DNA from: Apostichopus japonicus
Lineage: Eukaryota > Echinodermata > Holothuroidea > Aspidochirotida > Stichopodidae
DNA length: 64,000 nucleotides
Assembly (NCBI RefSeq): GCF_037975245.1
Contig: NC_092569.1
Span: 4,300,501-4,364,500, forward strand
Direction of reading: 5' to 3'
Shown here: in pieces, positions 11,133 to 23,800 of the stretch
Position numbering within the stretch: the stretch's first letter is position 1
Layout: each line of letters opens with the position of its first letter
Made by a program: the position numbers and the translations under genes
The notes under the pieces: model-generated
Seen by the model: only the letters and a program-made list of their open reading frames with translations
Databases searched by the model: none
What the model was told of the DNA's origin: nothing

Positions 11133-14100
11133 AGGTATTAATTTAAGGCAATTCCTCATGCAGAAAGGGGGGGGGGAATGTGTATTAGACAGGTCCGTGG
11201 AATTGGAGGTTTCTTTTTTCTTCCTCTGAAACATGATCAGTATCTGTGTGAATGGATATATGATAAAAAAATATATCATATACTGATGATGGCTCATTAA
11301 CTGGCATTCAGCTGGTACTTAGTTTAATCAGCCAATAAATATTAAAACTTCAGCCCAGAGTTTTATATACAAATTATGGCCATGGATAATAGAGATTTTG
11401 TCACTGTGTTGATAATTGAAACTTAGGAGGCAGGGGGGTTGGTGGTGGGGGGTGGGGTTAAGTGGGTGGGCATTTTGAAAGCTGACCTTCTGAAGGTTTA
11501 ATAGAAGCATTGACTTTTAATTTCTGTGTTTTTTTTTTCTCTTTTTATTTGACAATCAGATACATTTCTAATACTTGCTTAATTCTTCACTTGCCAGTCG
11601 GTAACTCAAGTCGTGTGTACTTTTATTGCTGAATATTTTGTAAACCATTTTCTACTATAGGCCGGGTGCTCTTTATCCAGTAATTTGCAGATTTGTCGTT
11701 GGTGAAATGTTTGTTAATTCTTTTACGTTTGAAAGTTATTCCACGTTTAGACAGCTGCCAAAGGACCGAGTGAACAGACATGTACTGAACGTTCAAAGAA
11801 CTGGAGTACTGACATGTTCAGAAGTCATGTTCAAATACCGATACGATATAATCTAGGTGTCCCTGTCCGTATCAGGAGGGAGGGGGCATACTTCAAGGAA
11901 AAAGCCAGCTGTTATCAAGTTATGAAAAGGATGTGGTGAGCAACTAAAAATATTTTTGTATTTGTATGTTTGGTTTGTGTTTTTTTCATGTTTAGAGGAA
12001 GGTACAACAGTCACTCTGGACTCAAGTACCACATATTCTACTTGAGTATTAAATATTGTACTCTAGTAAGTACTTACTGCGAGCGCATTACTAGTACCGT
12101 GAACTACCGTTTCAAAAATGTTTTGATCGTGGTAATAGTTGGACCTACCAAATGTGGCAAGCTGCAGGCTGGAACTTGTGATGATAATGTGATGTGTTGT
12201 GTAACTAAATAGAGGGAGGTAAGGGCGGGTAGAGCAGTTACCCCGCCTCACCCTTATGTCCAATGTGACTTTTTCGACTAGCTATTCGTTGCAGGGACAA
12301 GTAATCGTCCCTACACAAAAAAGACTTCATTAGCCTCGCTGTGATAATTGATTTCCCAGTTTAATGTTTTCTACACTGAAGAGAAGTTCACATTTATATA
12401 TGTGATGTTGTCAGTTATGACACTCAATGTGTGTGATACTAGATGGCAAAGCATGAATCAAATGTAAAGTTATCTGCACATTACTGGAAGTTTTCCACAT
12501 GCAGTCCCACAGTAATTTATATCATCAGATTTTCATACTCGGTAGAAACCTTTCACGGTGACCCTATCGAGTGAACAATACTACCTTGCTGATGGTGTTT
12601 CATTCAGGCAAGGTCTGATATGCACCTTCTTTATGTGTTACAGTCATTATTTACCAATCTTCACCATCTGTCCCAAAGGTTGATTCTTTTGATGTACATA
12701 CCAAATTGATGTAAAATTCTGATGTTTGTACTCAAAAGTGACAATGTCTTGGGATGTCAGGACCAAAACCGGTGCAAGAAACTACTACCTAATTGTGGAT
12801 ATATTTCTATGGTAATGTAACGTAAACAACAGTTTGAGAGTCACCATCAATTTGCTTTAGAAGGGTTTCTACTTTCACTTTGGTCTCATATGTATCTTAA
12901 CTTCTGCAAAACTGTAATAGTGTGCTATGCTAAATTAAGATGTGCGTTTGTATGTAAATATTTACCATAAAAACCAAGTTGAAAAAAGAAGTCCGTCCAA
13001 ACAGAAGACAGACTCGGATTTTGGGTCTTTCTCCTCATCTTTTAGTTGTCATGGTTTTTAACGCTTCACTGGCAGGAGACTTGGATAAGTCTAACTACCG
13101 ATGCCACATCAAATGTTAACTTAAAGGCTCTCGGAATTTGGTCCGTGTATCACGAACAGAACTCTAAGAATTTATTTCATCTGTGTTAAAAAAAGGGGAC
13201 TTTTCGTGACTGAAATTAAGCCAAACTTTCTTGATGACTTTTGAAAGAAAAAAAAAGGATCTAAACAACACACAAGAGTTAATTCATTTGACGTATTTTT
13301 TTATTTCAACATTTTCTTTTTTCTCACTCCATTGAAAATTAACTGTTGTCTCTCTTTTGTAACAATGCTGAACTGAACAAAACTGAAATTTTCTTATACT
13401 TCAAATAAGAATATTAAAAAAAAAAAAAAACACAGAAATGAAGCATAGAATGAAAAAAAAAAAATTAAAAATTTGGAAATGATTACATATCACTGCACAT
13501 GCTAGATATTATCACACACTTCTTCAGATGTGAATGTTTCTCTCAAAAGCTATAATAATGCCTGAGTGACAGCCATTCTCTTAAATTGCAGAGGTGATGC
13601 CCCCTCCCCGACCACCCCATTGCGTGGGAGGAACGAGGGTACGGATGAAACAAAAGCTACAGACACCCTGTGAACCTATCGCACAACAGGAGACAAATCA
13701 GTACACACTGAATCTTTGCATAATCCATTCCATAGTTCTTAAAGATCGGCTTTATTGGCTCCAATTATAGCACGCTATAGCTAGGAAAGTTTGATGATTA
13801 CGTAATTGACCTGCCACGGTCCTAAATCCACCTCCGGCTCGGCAATTAGCCTGCGTAGCTTCTTAACACCATGAGGCTCTTTGTATAAACACTGTGTGGA
13901 AATATGTTCATGTCTACAGTGTAGTTAATCATACAGCGTTCACACAAAGACCCTCATACAAGAACAAAATATGTGGCAGGTGTTGCAGACTAATTGGTAA
14001 AAAGAGGTCATTTTACGACCAAGGCAGGTCGATTACGTAATCTCAAGAAACTTTTCCATGATAGCGTGCTATAGTTGGGGTCTATAAGCAGAAGTTTAAG

Positions 14101-16909
14101 TGTGCCATGTCCTGGTTCCAGCTCAGGTGAAACTTTACAAGTATTGTCTTCTACAGTTTATCTATACATGCCACGTACGTACTCGGTATTAACCAGAACA
14201 GAGAGTATCGACTCAACATTGCTTTAATAATGATTTCTGAAGTATATCGATAACTTGATTTATTCCAATACCCACATTATTTGGACAGATTGAAAAAGGA
14301 AGTTTTATAAAAGTCAGTCACAAAGTTACTACCATTCTAACACTCATAACAATCATGAAAGGGATTATTTTCAACAATATTTTGAGGTTTTTAATATCAG
14401 TTTGAGATTTTAGTCCTTTTTCATCCGAGTGTTATCGACTGTCGTATGTCATACGTTTCAAAAGTAATATTTAAAAAAAATTAACCAAATGTGTTAAGCC
14501 AATTTTTATCCTGTTTTATGTATGTCTTTTTCTGTGAACAAAAAACAAAAAAGCTCTCATTTCAATTAAATTATTGAGAGCTTTACCTCTGATTTGAGAT
14601 ATGCCTGTCAGACTTTTTGACAATGGTGTTTAATCTGAAAATTTGCTAATTACATGTTCAAAAAGTGAGATTAAATAGTATTTTAATTACAACAATTATA
14701 TAGCCAACCATCCTCTTGTTGCTGGACTCGCTAGAGTAAAGTAGTATAAAGTACAAGGTTCTAATTTCCATATTCCAATGTTTCTTATTCTTAAAGTAAA
14801 GATAGTCAAATGTTAAAGGTTTAGTTTACAACATTTGACAACATTCTCTACACATTGTATTCACACCCTTTGAGAAAAAAACAAAACATGGTCACCTACT
14901 TTATAAATAGTCCTATCCAAATAAGTTAACAATTTTCCTTGTGGATGAGAGCCGTAAAAGCTCCTCGTCTGTTTATACACCCTGTCAATTTTATGAGTTA
15001 CTGGAAAAAGTAGCAATTTTTATCCGTCAATTTGTCTGAAAAGAATAACGGTGACCAACACACAAGGCAAATACAAATACTGTGCAAAAGGTGTTCAAGT
15101 AGTGCCAATTTTTTTTTTTTCCATCTCAACATTTTGGTAGTATTTTTTCAATGTTTTCTTTCTTTTAAGAAATCTGTGTCTCCATTTAGAATATCCTATA
15201 AAAATCCATTTAGAGTGCAATTTTAGGCCATTTCTTACATATTTGCCACTTGGTTATTACATGTATACAAATCTGTAGTTGCTACGAGCCAGACTTCCCG
15301 GTAACGAATCTGCTTCCACAGCAATGCAGAAATTGTTTTGATTTATTTCTATATTCCAATTTATCCACAAATGCTGAAATGTGTAGAATCACCACAAAAA
15401 TGTCAATGACAAATACGAGCTACAATTAATCCATTGTTTCAGTTCATTATGCTTTCCTTTGGAAATCAAAAAATTCCAAAATTCCATCATTAAAGCCATT
15501 TTCTTGTTTAATAAGACAAAACATTGGCTCAGGGTCAATATCGACCGAATAAAAAGTGTTGGAAAGTGAATAAACCATTGATGGAGCTCACTCTGTGATG
15601 AACTATTTCTTCACATTCAACGAAGCTCTCACCTGATGATTAGTGATAATTAGCTTGCATTTCTGCCCATTTTTGTGTCCCTCATTTACCATGTACCATA
15701 GAAGTACAACATTTTCTGTGTATGAAGCAACAGCAAATCTCGAACAAAACACAATATTTCCTTTACAGAGTAGGGCCATTAAATATTGCCTATTTTTTTC
15801 CAGAACTTTTTTTTTAATTGGCATTTGCAAGTGGAAGTTACACTTGTAACATTGATCAAGATGAAGAAACCTAGTTACTCTTGTAAATTGATATTCAGGA
15901 GGAGAGGTTACCAAAAAAACTGGTTGGAAATATTTTCATGTTTGACTTGCAGTGTCCCATGAGAAGAAAAAAAAAACACATAAGAAAGGGTGTTATAAGA
16001 AAACTCTTAAGACAAGAATTCAAATAGAAAAAGAAATTTTCCAAAATTTCACCAACACAACAACTCTATCTCGTAATAAAACATAACAGAGGTTTTTAAC
16101 TTCGATAAATCCGACCCCTTCCGTGGTTTACACCGTGGCAGAATCTAGCGTAGCACACTCCTTTAAGTAAGTACCGCGTTACCTGTCAGGTCATAAGCGT
16201 AGACAGTGAGACACGACAGAGTTAAAAGTAGAAAATTGTCTATAAAAATGCCAAAACAAACAAAAAACCGTGTTAGGAGAACGATACAAAATACCTGAAA
16301 CTGCTTAACGATCAATTTCTATGGAAGGCCAAAAGCTGTAAATACTTTCGCCAGTGCGTCCTTCCACTGTCCATTCATTAGACATTCAGGTGTACCACTT
16401 TCACAGGTGTACATTTCACAAACTTTGTCATTCCACCAATCGGTACCACTTTTAGAAAGTGCGCTCGCCGTGCATCACTCACAACGATATCTACATACAA
16501 AACTATCGAAACGGACTTTGGTGTTTCACATAGAAGACGATGAAAAAACATTCACAGCTGTAAAGACGTGTATGTGCAAAACCACAGAAGACCATTTTGT
16601 GTTCTTCTCACAAACCAAACTTACTATTTCATTCGTAAAATTTTAATCCCGTCCGATGCAATCGTTCCATTCAGCACTCTTATCAATCTCCCGCTAGTTT
16701 CATGCTTCTTCGCCGATAAACGACGGTCGCCTGTATCGCGGCCCTAGGAAGCTCTCCCGGTTAAACGTCCGGTTATATGTTGGTGACCGCGTCGGACCGT
16801 AATTGAATGACCGCTTTGAGAAGACGCATCTTTTGCAGACACTCGAAGACTTTGGAGTCTTGACCACTTTTTGCAAGTCGCTCACAGACAGCTGATCTCA
16901 AACAAACAG
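11133..16909. other. Intergenic interval between the left-edge gene and TBPL1
   Basis: The two flanking genes are convergent here. The only structured element seen is the MITE at 13739-14099. Short open frames, such as 103 codons at 15603-15914 (-), lack ATG-exon structure or recognisable family similarity. Part of this DNA may be long 3' UTR of either gene, which cannot be judged from sequence alone. Confidence 0.5.
13739..14099. mobile_element. TTAA-flanked MITE, family 2
   Basis: This 361-bp segment begins and ends with TTAA and has imperfect inverted ends of about 80 bp. Shared parts of the arms include ATAGCACGCTAT, GATTACGTAAT and GACCTGCC. The centre has no open frame. It differs in sequence from the family at 9210 but shares size and TTAA target. 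It lies in the TBPL1 3' intergenic interval. Confidence 0.75.
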
Positions 16910-16915
16910 TTTATT
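16910..16915 (-). terminator. Candidate poly(A) signal of TBPL1
   Basis: AATAAA on the minus strand lies only about 27 bases past the TBPL1 stop codon at 16942. If used, the 3' UTR is very short; further signals occur downstream. Confidence 0.4.
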
Positions 16916-16941
16916 CTGCGCCTAGTCTGCTGGAGTGTGGG

Positions 16942-17282
16942 TCAAAGGTCATCGTCCGATAATTCACTCTCCCATTCTTCCTCCTCCATTGCTTCTTCTT
17001 CATCAACATCATCTTCATCGTCGTCATTATCCAGAGGGTCTTCCTCCAAGTCATCTTCCACTTCCACAACTTTTTCCACCCCTCCCCATCCCCCTCCTAC
17101 TACTCCTCCTCCCACCCTTATAATGTCCTGTTTCCTTTTATCTTTCTTCTCTGCCATCTTCTTCTCTGACTGATTCTTGTTCGGCTGCTTGGGCTGTTTC
17201 TTCTCTATCCGCTCCATCTGGTGCGGTTCCACGAGGGGGTAGATATGGTGAATAGCATGTTGGACGTTTTCTACTGAGGGCG
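16942..17282 (-). CDS. TBPL1: TBPL1 terminal exon with acidic tail
   Basis: The acceptor is cggacacag|CG. Residues 251-272 finish the last TBP helix (SVENVQHAIHHIYPLV). The following 90 residues have no counterpart in human TBPL1: a Lys-rich linker, GGGVVGGGWGG and an Asp/Glu tail ending SELSDDDL before TGA 16942-16944. The opposite strand reads as Ser/Pro repeats, an artefact of this composition. Confidence 0.92.
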
Positions 17283-20200
17283 CTGTGTCCGAGAAAAGAA
17301 AGAACAAAACGGGATGTCATCTTCAAATGACAACCAACAATAATCGGTGATTAACTTAACCAGAAGAATAACGATCATAACAAAGCAAAAAATGTTCCTT
17401 CAGTTTGTAATATTTTACATAACAAGCAGTTCCTCCTTGTGCACACAATCTATGCACACATGTGTGTGCATAGAGTGTAATATTTTGCAGAGCAAGGGGT
17501 TCCACAAGTTCTATTTGCAAATAGCATTTAGAAATTGATACCTTTTAATACAAGAAGTGAATTTCAAGCAAAAAACTGTGATGTCACATATGCACACTGA
17601 CAAGACATGATTTGGATTTTTCTTTCTGCGAAAAAAGATATCTGCAATATTTCTACACACTCGAAATATATGCGTCATAATATGCATAAACCATATTCAT
17701 CGATAGTTTGTAAACTTCACACCCACTTCAGTAAAAAGTTGCAACTCCACTCAATCTGAGGTCTAACCAACAAGAGGGCAAGAAGGGAAGCAACACTCAT
17801 TCCTATGTCACATATAAGCGCCATGAGCACCTTCGGGCAGATACCGGCGCTATGCAAAGTGCCCATTATTATTATTATATTGATAACTACTGGGCAAAGT
17901 CATTCAGCTCACCTGTAACAGTTATACTTCCCGTTGAAAATATTTTAAGAGTTGCCTTTGGTGATTTTATTTTGTAGGTCACAGCTGGGTGTATTTCGGG
18001 CTCATAACTGGGAAGAAAATGAGACAAGAATAGTACCGTCGTTATTGGCTGACAATGAAGAGGCAATGAAGAAAACCGTTAGCACACCGCTTATATCCTG
18101 GCAAAGGGCCATGTGTATAGGTACTATATAGCAATCGCTCATTTTCTCCAATTTATCTGTCTGTTCATCGGACCCCTCTCTAACCTTTCCTCTCAAGTTT
18201 GACAGAAATCTCAAAGCCTAAGTTGCTGTGTTGGGTTCGACTTGTGTTGAACACATACAGTAGGTGGATTTCTAACTTATCCACAAATTACTCATGGAAT
18301 GACAAAAAATATCACCAGAACATGTGAACGACATATATGCAAGTATAGCAAGGATACAGGTTTGGGTAGGGGGTGGGGGGGTTAGGTGGGGGAGGGAGGG
18401 AGGCAGCAGCAAGGAACCAGTAAAAATAATGTCCATACCTTGCACTTTGTGTATGCCCTTCGGAAAATTGTGCTATTCGTATTGCAAAAGGTAGACGGCA
18501 TGTCCCGAGAACATTGACGACTTGAAATTGATGGAAATGAACCTGAAAAGGAATCGAAAAATGGAAGGGAAAAAAAGGATATGAATTGCTCAAAAGCTAA
18601 CCGCCCATGGGGTGGGGAGTGTCTGATGTCCTCTTACGTCCACAGTCTGTGACCATCTTCAGAGAGTGTTAATTAAATCAGTGTCCGTGAAGTAATCAAA
18701 ATAACGCCCCCCATTTAAATCCACATCCTGTTATTTTTTTCTCTACGATATTGTTTACCTACTCATACCCAAAACTCCCCTTTCATCAACAAACCACGAT
18801 AATTTTAACATTTTTGTCACTCACATTAATTGACATAATTTCATTAATCATCTTAGGCTACCTTCCCAATGACGTCCCTCAGCCTACAGATGAATCACAA
18901 TCGAAGATACTTTCCGGGTTTTTATTTTTTTTTCTCACGCGGCAGCAAGATAATTTGGCTGTACCAAGACTATTTGCTTGCAAATACCACAACTCTGTGC
19001 AAAAAATACCATAGCACCCATTCACAGGTCTTGCGCATGCCCTCCTTGCACTTCCAGACATTTATTAAAAATGTGAAAATGAAATAAACGATGATATTGC
19101 TCACGGCAAAACCCGGCGAGGGAAAAAACAGTCGCCTGCCGATGAGACAGTTTAAAGTAATTTAAGTCAAGGTTGGTGTAGAGAAAGGTTAACACATATC
19201 GACTGTGCGTACTAACATTATAACAGAGTGAATGTAAATTATGAGCCGGTCTTCTTAGCATGTACTACTACAGTGTACAAGTACTCCCAAATTAGCAAAG
19301 AAGAGTTCCTTACCCTGAATCCCAGTTTCTGCAGCTGCCTAGCTATTCTCCTGGCGCACATTTTAGCATCTGATTCACTTAGAATGCAAAGAGACAAAAA
19401 ACATAATTAGCATGAGCACCATAATTAAGGTCCATGGAAACAATATTAAAAGGTAATGAGATACAGTAGAGGAGAATGGGGTAAGCAAGGGGGGCAGAAG
19501 ACGAGGTTAGAAAATGAGCTCAGCAAGAGGAACTTTTTGTCAAAAATACCAGATGCCCACAGTTAGTATGACACTCATATGGCAATGCAATTTCAATCTT
19601 TCTCCCTTTCTCTTTTTAATAAGAGCACAATGCACTACTTGTTTTTCAACATAGCTTCTCTACCAAATTCACAATATACCACTTTGCTTGTAGTATGTGT
19701 GCTTCCTGTTCTATTTTTCTTTTTTCTACTTTATCATTGTCCTTTTCTTGGATTAGGGAGGGGGGAAGGGGGGAGGGGAGGGCAATCAAGAATGATGTTA
19801 GGCCTGATTTGAGTTTACCACAACGAAACAGCAAAATGATGCTATATACCAAATGGGTTAGGGGGGGGGGTTGGGTGGGGAGGGGTTTGATAGATTGAGA
19901 CAAGTAACTTACTGTCCAGCCCTAGATTTACTTTATTCCGAGGCATTGTGCCAAACCTATCTATGCCACACTATGTGGTAGGCTGGTTATGGCTGACAGC
20001 ACAAGCAACACTTTGCTCTCTACAGTCTCGCTCGAAAGGAATGATCAAATTGATGCCAAATTTTTACCTGCTGTTGCCGGTCACAGTGATTTTACCGGAC
20101 GACCATATTGTAGCTGTACAGTATGGCTTCCTCAACTTCATCAGGACTTTCTGGATTAACAAAAATGAAACGTAGACGTGTATAAAATAAGAAATTTAAA

Positions 20201-22013
20201 ATACATATATATATATATATAGATAGATATATATATATATGCAATTTGATCCTAGCAGGATCGTCTGCAAAGGTAAATTTGTTTTTGCGCCTTTTGTTTT
20301 GAACCCGCCCACTCATAATACAATACTACTATCATAACAGGATACAACAGTGCTGTACATAAAGAGTAAGATTACACAACCAGCCGTCCCTTATGTACGG
20401 CAAAAACCAAACAGAAGGCTGCAGCCCCTTATTGTACGATATTTTTGGCACACAATGACCTCAAATGCCTGGACATTACAAACAGAACAAGCAGCACTAA
20501 ATCAATGTTACAGGATGACCATGTGCAGATAAGTGATTTGCGTCTTTTTAATAATTCGCACACATGACACGGGAAGCAGAGACAGACCAGTTTCTCAAAT
20601 TTCTCTAATACGCCCTCGCACTTCCCACACTGTCTTCTACACAGTAAACTGCAACTTTCTGTTACGGTATTCATCGGCCAAACAAAGTTATAAATCTTTG
20701 TCTTGATAAGAACATAATTTCAAACATTTCATTCATATCAGATAACTTTGTTAAGATCAGATGATTTTCAAATAATGCTGGCCAGTAGCCAATGTTTATT
20801 CATGACCGAGAATGCAAACATTTCCTGTCTTGTAAATTCTCGAGACGGCTGTGAAAAGTACTTGTTAAAACTGTACATGTATGTATCCGATCTGTGATAA
20901 CAATGGAAAGAGACAATGTTTTGTTTTCTTCCTGTTCTCGTACCAGTATTGTACTGTACGTACAGAAATGTTGTACATAACTAGACACGTACGATAAGCT
21001 CACAAAAAAATAGCAAACACTTTAATGCAATCTGAGTATCATGCCGTGAACAAGAAGCCGAGGCCATCATTAAATTTGTGTACAGTAGGATTCCAGACAT
21101 AAATTATCAATTTGAATATGATGTGAATATGATGAATGTGAACAGAGCATTAATGACTTGCACTCATTTCATGTTTTGGCTTTATGTTAAGACTATGACA
21201 AAAAGTTGAACCACTACTCCTCCTTTAACAGGTATGGGGATGCAGGATTCCCAAAGAGAAAGGACGGGCGGTACCGAGGTTATCGAAGCCGACCCCCCTG
21301 TAAGGTGGTATGGGGGAATCTCCAACTTTTGCCAGAGAAAAAGAAAAGAATTGAATTTTAGGCAAACCAATGGTGCAATCTGAGGGATAGCTTTTTTTTA
21401 AATTAAGTCTATAACTATTTTCAACTATTATGAATACCATTTATTTTAATGACTTTAATATTAAATTGTTATTACTATTTAACTACTTTTAACTCTTTTG
21501 TTTGCTGATGACAATGAGGTGTACATGGGTCCAACACCCCCCCCCCCCTCCCCCTTTCCCCCTCTTGGAATCTGCACACGTTTAAAAGCTCCTAGCACTA
21601 TCTTCTCTTACCCCTGCCTCTCGCTTGTACTCCACGTTTCTACCCTCCATTCCAATTCTCTTCAGGTTCAGATGGCATCGCACACTAAAAGTACATACGA
21701 CATTGCTGATGAAAATGTCAATGTCGGGCTTGCCGTCGTCATCTCCGTTCTTTGCATCGTCTTTGGTGTTGCTATCTTTGGCTTCTTGAGTGGCACTACA
21801 TAACGGGCTCGCTTCCGTTGCCTTGTCAGCGCTGTCTTCATGTGAGGAGGTAGTAGTGGAAGTGAAAAAGGTTGGGACATTTGCATACTGCTGCTGCACG
21901 GCTGAGAGGTCCTGTGCCGTGGGAGGAGGGCTCACGCTGGCGGCAGTGGACTGTATGATACCGTGGGCGTGGGAAGGGAAAGACTGAATCTGGTGGAGGG
22001 TTGTTGCCTCCAT
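16942..22013 (-). CDS. TBPL1: TATA-box-binding protein-like 1 (TLF/TRF2)
   Basis: Six coding exons (22013-21612, 20150-20068, 19377-19314, 18542-18439, 18007-17913, 17282-16942) join in frame to give 362 residues. Residues ~95-183 and 184-268 are the two TBP repeats. Diagnostic stretches match vertebrate TBPL1: NVVCTFSVRCHLNLK, KVLMKLRKP, TIWSSGKI, QVVNVLGTC, SYEPEIHPAV and IFSTGSITVT. The Trp in TIWSSGK and the RCHLNL signature mark it as TBPL1 rather than TBP. The family binds TFIIA/TFIIB and drives TATA-less promoters in the nucleus. Unlike the 186-residue human protein, this one has a Ser/Thr/Gln-rich N-terminal extension (~1-94) and a C-terminal extension: a Lys-rich linker (273-302), a Gly-rich patch (305-317) and a run of Asp/Glu (323-361). 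The start at 22013 is the first ATG in its exon in this frame. Confidence 0.96.
17913..18007 (-). CDS. TBPL1: TBPL1 exon, second TBP repeat strands
   Basis: The acceptor is cttcccag|T and the donor ACAG|GTGAGC, phase 1. It encodes residues 219-249, with YEPEIHPAVTYKIKSP and TLKIFSTGSITVT, among the best conserved TBPL1 sequence. Confidence 0.95.
18439..18542 (-). CDS. TBPL1: TBPL1 exon, start of second TBP repeat
   Basis: The acceptor is ccttttcag|GTT and the donor AAG|GTATGG, phase 2. It encodes residues 184-217, including FQVVNVLGTCRLPFAIRIA, equivalent to human FKVVNVLAVCNMPFEIRL. Confidence 0.94.
19314..19377 (-). CDS. TBPL1: TBPL1 exon, helix of first TBP repeat
   Basis: The acceptor is ttctaag|T and the donor AGG|GTAAGG, phase 0. 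The first base completes Ser162. Residues 163-183 (ESDAKMCARRIARQLQKLGF plus R) match the human helix EAKFGARRLARSLQKLGF. Confidence 0.93.
20068..20150 (-). CDS. TBPL1: TBPL1 exon, first TBP repeat
   Basis: The acceptor is ccag|AAAGTCC and the donor CAG|GTAAAA, phase 2. It encodes residues 135-161, KVLMKLRKPYCTATIWSSGK and onward, nearly collinear with the human segment. Confidence 0.94.
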
Positions 22014-22059
22014 TGTCGTTGAAAGATGATAGAGTCGGGTCTCTTTCAAGACCAACAAC
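21612..22059 (-). CDS. TBPL1: TBPL1 first coding exon
   Basis: The acceptor (minus strand) is a run of nine T then GTAG, immediately before 22059; the ATG is at 22013, so 46 bases are 5' UTR. The donor is GGG|GTAAGA at 21611, phase 0. It encodes residues 1-134: a low-complexity N-terminus, then the first strand and helix of TBP repeat 1 (DIDIFISNVVCTF, RCHLNLKRIGMEG). Confidence 0.92.
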
Positions 22060-23628
22060 CTACAAAAAAAAATTTTTTTTTAACTAATGCAATGTAATGT
22101 AAGGTAATAATTACATGATGTTAATGAAAACATGTTGAAACTAGATGTACAGTGTAATTTGCAAAAACGTATGTACATGAAACAAGTACAACAAAAATTA
22201 ATGTAATGTAATGTTATGTAATAATCACACGATTTGATATAAAACCATTTTGAAACTATGTATCAGTGTGCTTTGCAAAAATGTATACATGAAACAAGGA
22301 AGCACAAAACAAAAAGGGAGGATATTTTGTTACTTTAATTACTGTGGAGGTCTACTGTAACAGTTGACCCCAGTTGGATGCTATGTAGGCCTACTACAAA
22401 TCTGTATGCATACTATTCTCCTCCAAATATAGTCAACGAGTGAACTTTGTATTCATTAACCTCCACATCATGTCAATTGTTTTTACACATTGGTCACAGT
22501 CTCAGAAGGAACTTTTTGTCAAGGGTATTAAAAGTTGTAATAGTGAGTATAATCTTGTTATGGCACTTAAAGTTTAACATTAAATATAAGCAGTTTGCTC
22601 ATGAATGATAATTTAATGATAAGTAAAACATTCTTAGTTACATTTAATAACCATCTGTGAAGCACGTTGGACAGTTTGACTTCAAACCACATACATCTGC
22701 TAGGGGATGTGGGAGGGGGAAGAGGGGGGGGCTGGACTGTAGTGAATGTTGTTTAAGAATTATGGTACTGTAAAATACTGTATATGGCCCTACTAGTAAA
22801 TTCATCTAAATATGAGACAACAATGGGTTATGCCATCCTGAAAAGAGATGGTATACCAGTTATGTAGCGAAAATGTTCTATTTTAAATTCCAATATTATA
22901 TATTCACACACAATTACATAATCCTCAATCCATCTATGAGATCAACAATCACTTCGTTTTCCTTGGGCCTAATTTGAGAGTTACAAAGCATACAACATCA
23001 CATACTTAAGCATATCGTTAGAATAATTTGGTTTGATTTGAACACACAAATTTAAATTAAATTTCATGATATTATGTTTTCATTTGCTGATATTTGAAGA
23101 CTAAGCTTATCGTCCTTCAATAGTTTTGCCTACGGTAGGCAAGAATTAAGTCAATCAAGAGATTTTTTAAACACGATCGTTAAATTATGCTACCACAGAG
23201 CCACACCATCAGCCTATATCATTCATAGGCCTAATCATGTATGCCTACTGACAATGTTGTTAGAGTTAGCATGCTGAACCTAGCCTAGGCGCTAGTTTGT
23301 GCTCGACCTCAAGTCAAGAAAGTAAAGACGATGTGCAATGCTACTTCTCTATCAATTAGTCAAATTAATGACTTTTACTAACTGTGCTGAAGACAACATT
23401 GCTACGGTTAGGAAGGATCCCGCGTACCGTTAAATTACAGTAAGTATGCACACAGCGAGTCGCTTATTAAAATTAAATATAATGAGCTATTACTGTAGTA
23501 CGCCTAGCCTGCAGCCTAGTTGCAGATAATATTCCATTAACGTTAGGCTACGCTGAAATAATATAATAATTTAACAAAAGACTGTATCTATTCCTCCAAA
23601 TGTTTCGTAGAATACATGACACACTTAC

Positions 23629-23800
23629 CGTGTAATATTCAAGGCATCTGCATTTTCTTAGACTCAAATTATGGGAATAAAAGCATACTTTTTAATGAAA
23701 ATGTAGTGGCGCAGGTTACAGTCCAGTTAGTGCCAGGCAGCTTCACCACAGGAAACTCGTCATTGTATCGGGCCTGTCTCTTTAATATAGCGGACTATTG
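23629..23800 (-). other. TBPL1: Candidate TBPL1 non-coding first exon and promoter side
   Basis: The coding exon needs an upstream exon because it begins at a clear acceptor. A strong minus-strand donor, CACG|GTAAGTGT, at 23628 is the best candidate, giving a 1.57-kb 5' UTR intron. The upstream limit of the exon is not visible and the end given is nominal. Confidence 0.4.

Noticed and set aside
15603-15914. 103-codon minus-strand frame as a gene
   Set aside because: AT-rich, no splice support and no family similarity; probably 3' UTR or intergenic.
21498-21987. Plus-strand frames opposite TBPL1 exon 2
   Set aside because: Antisense shadows of the coding exon, which has clear TBPL1 similarity.
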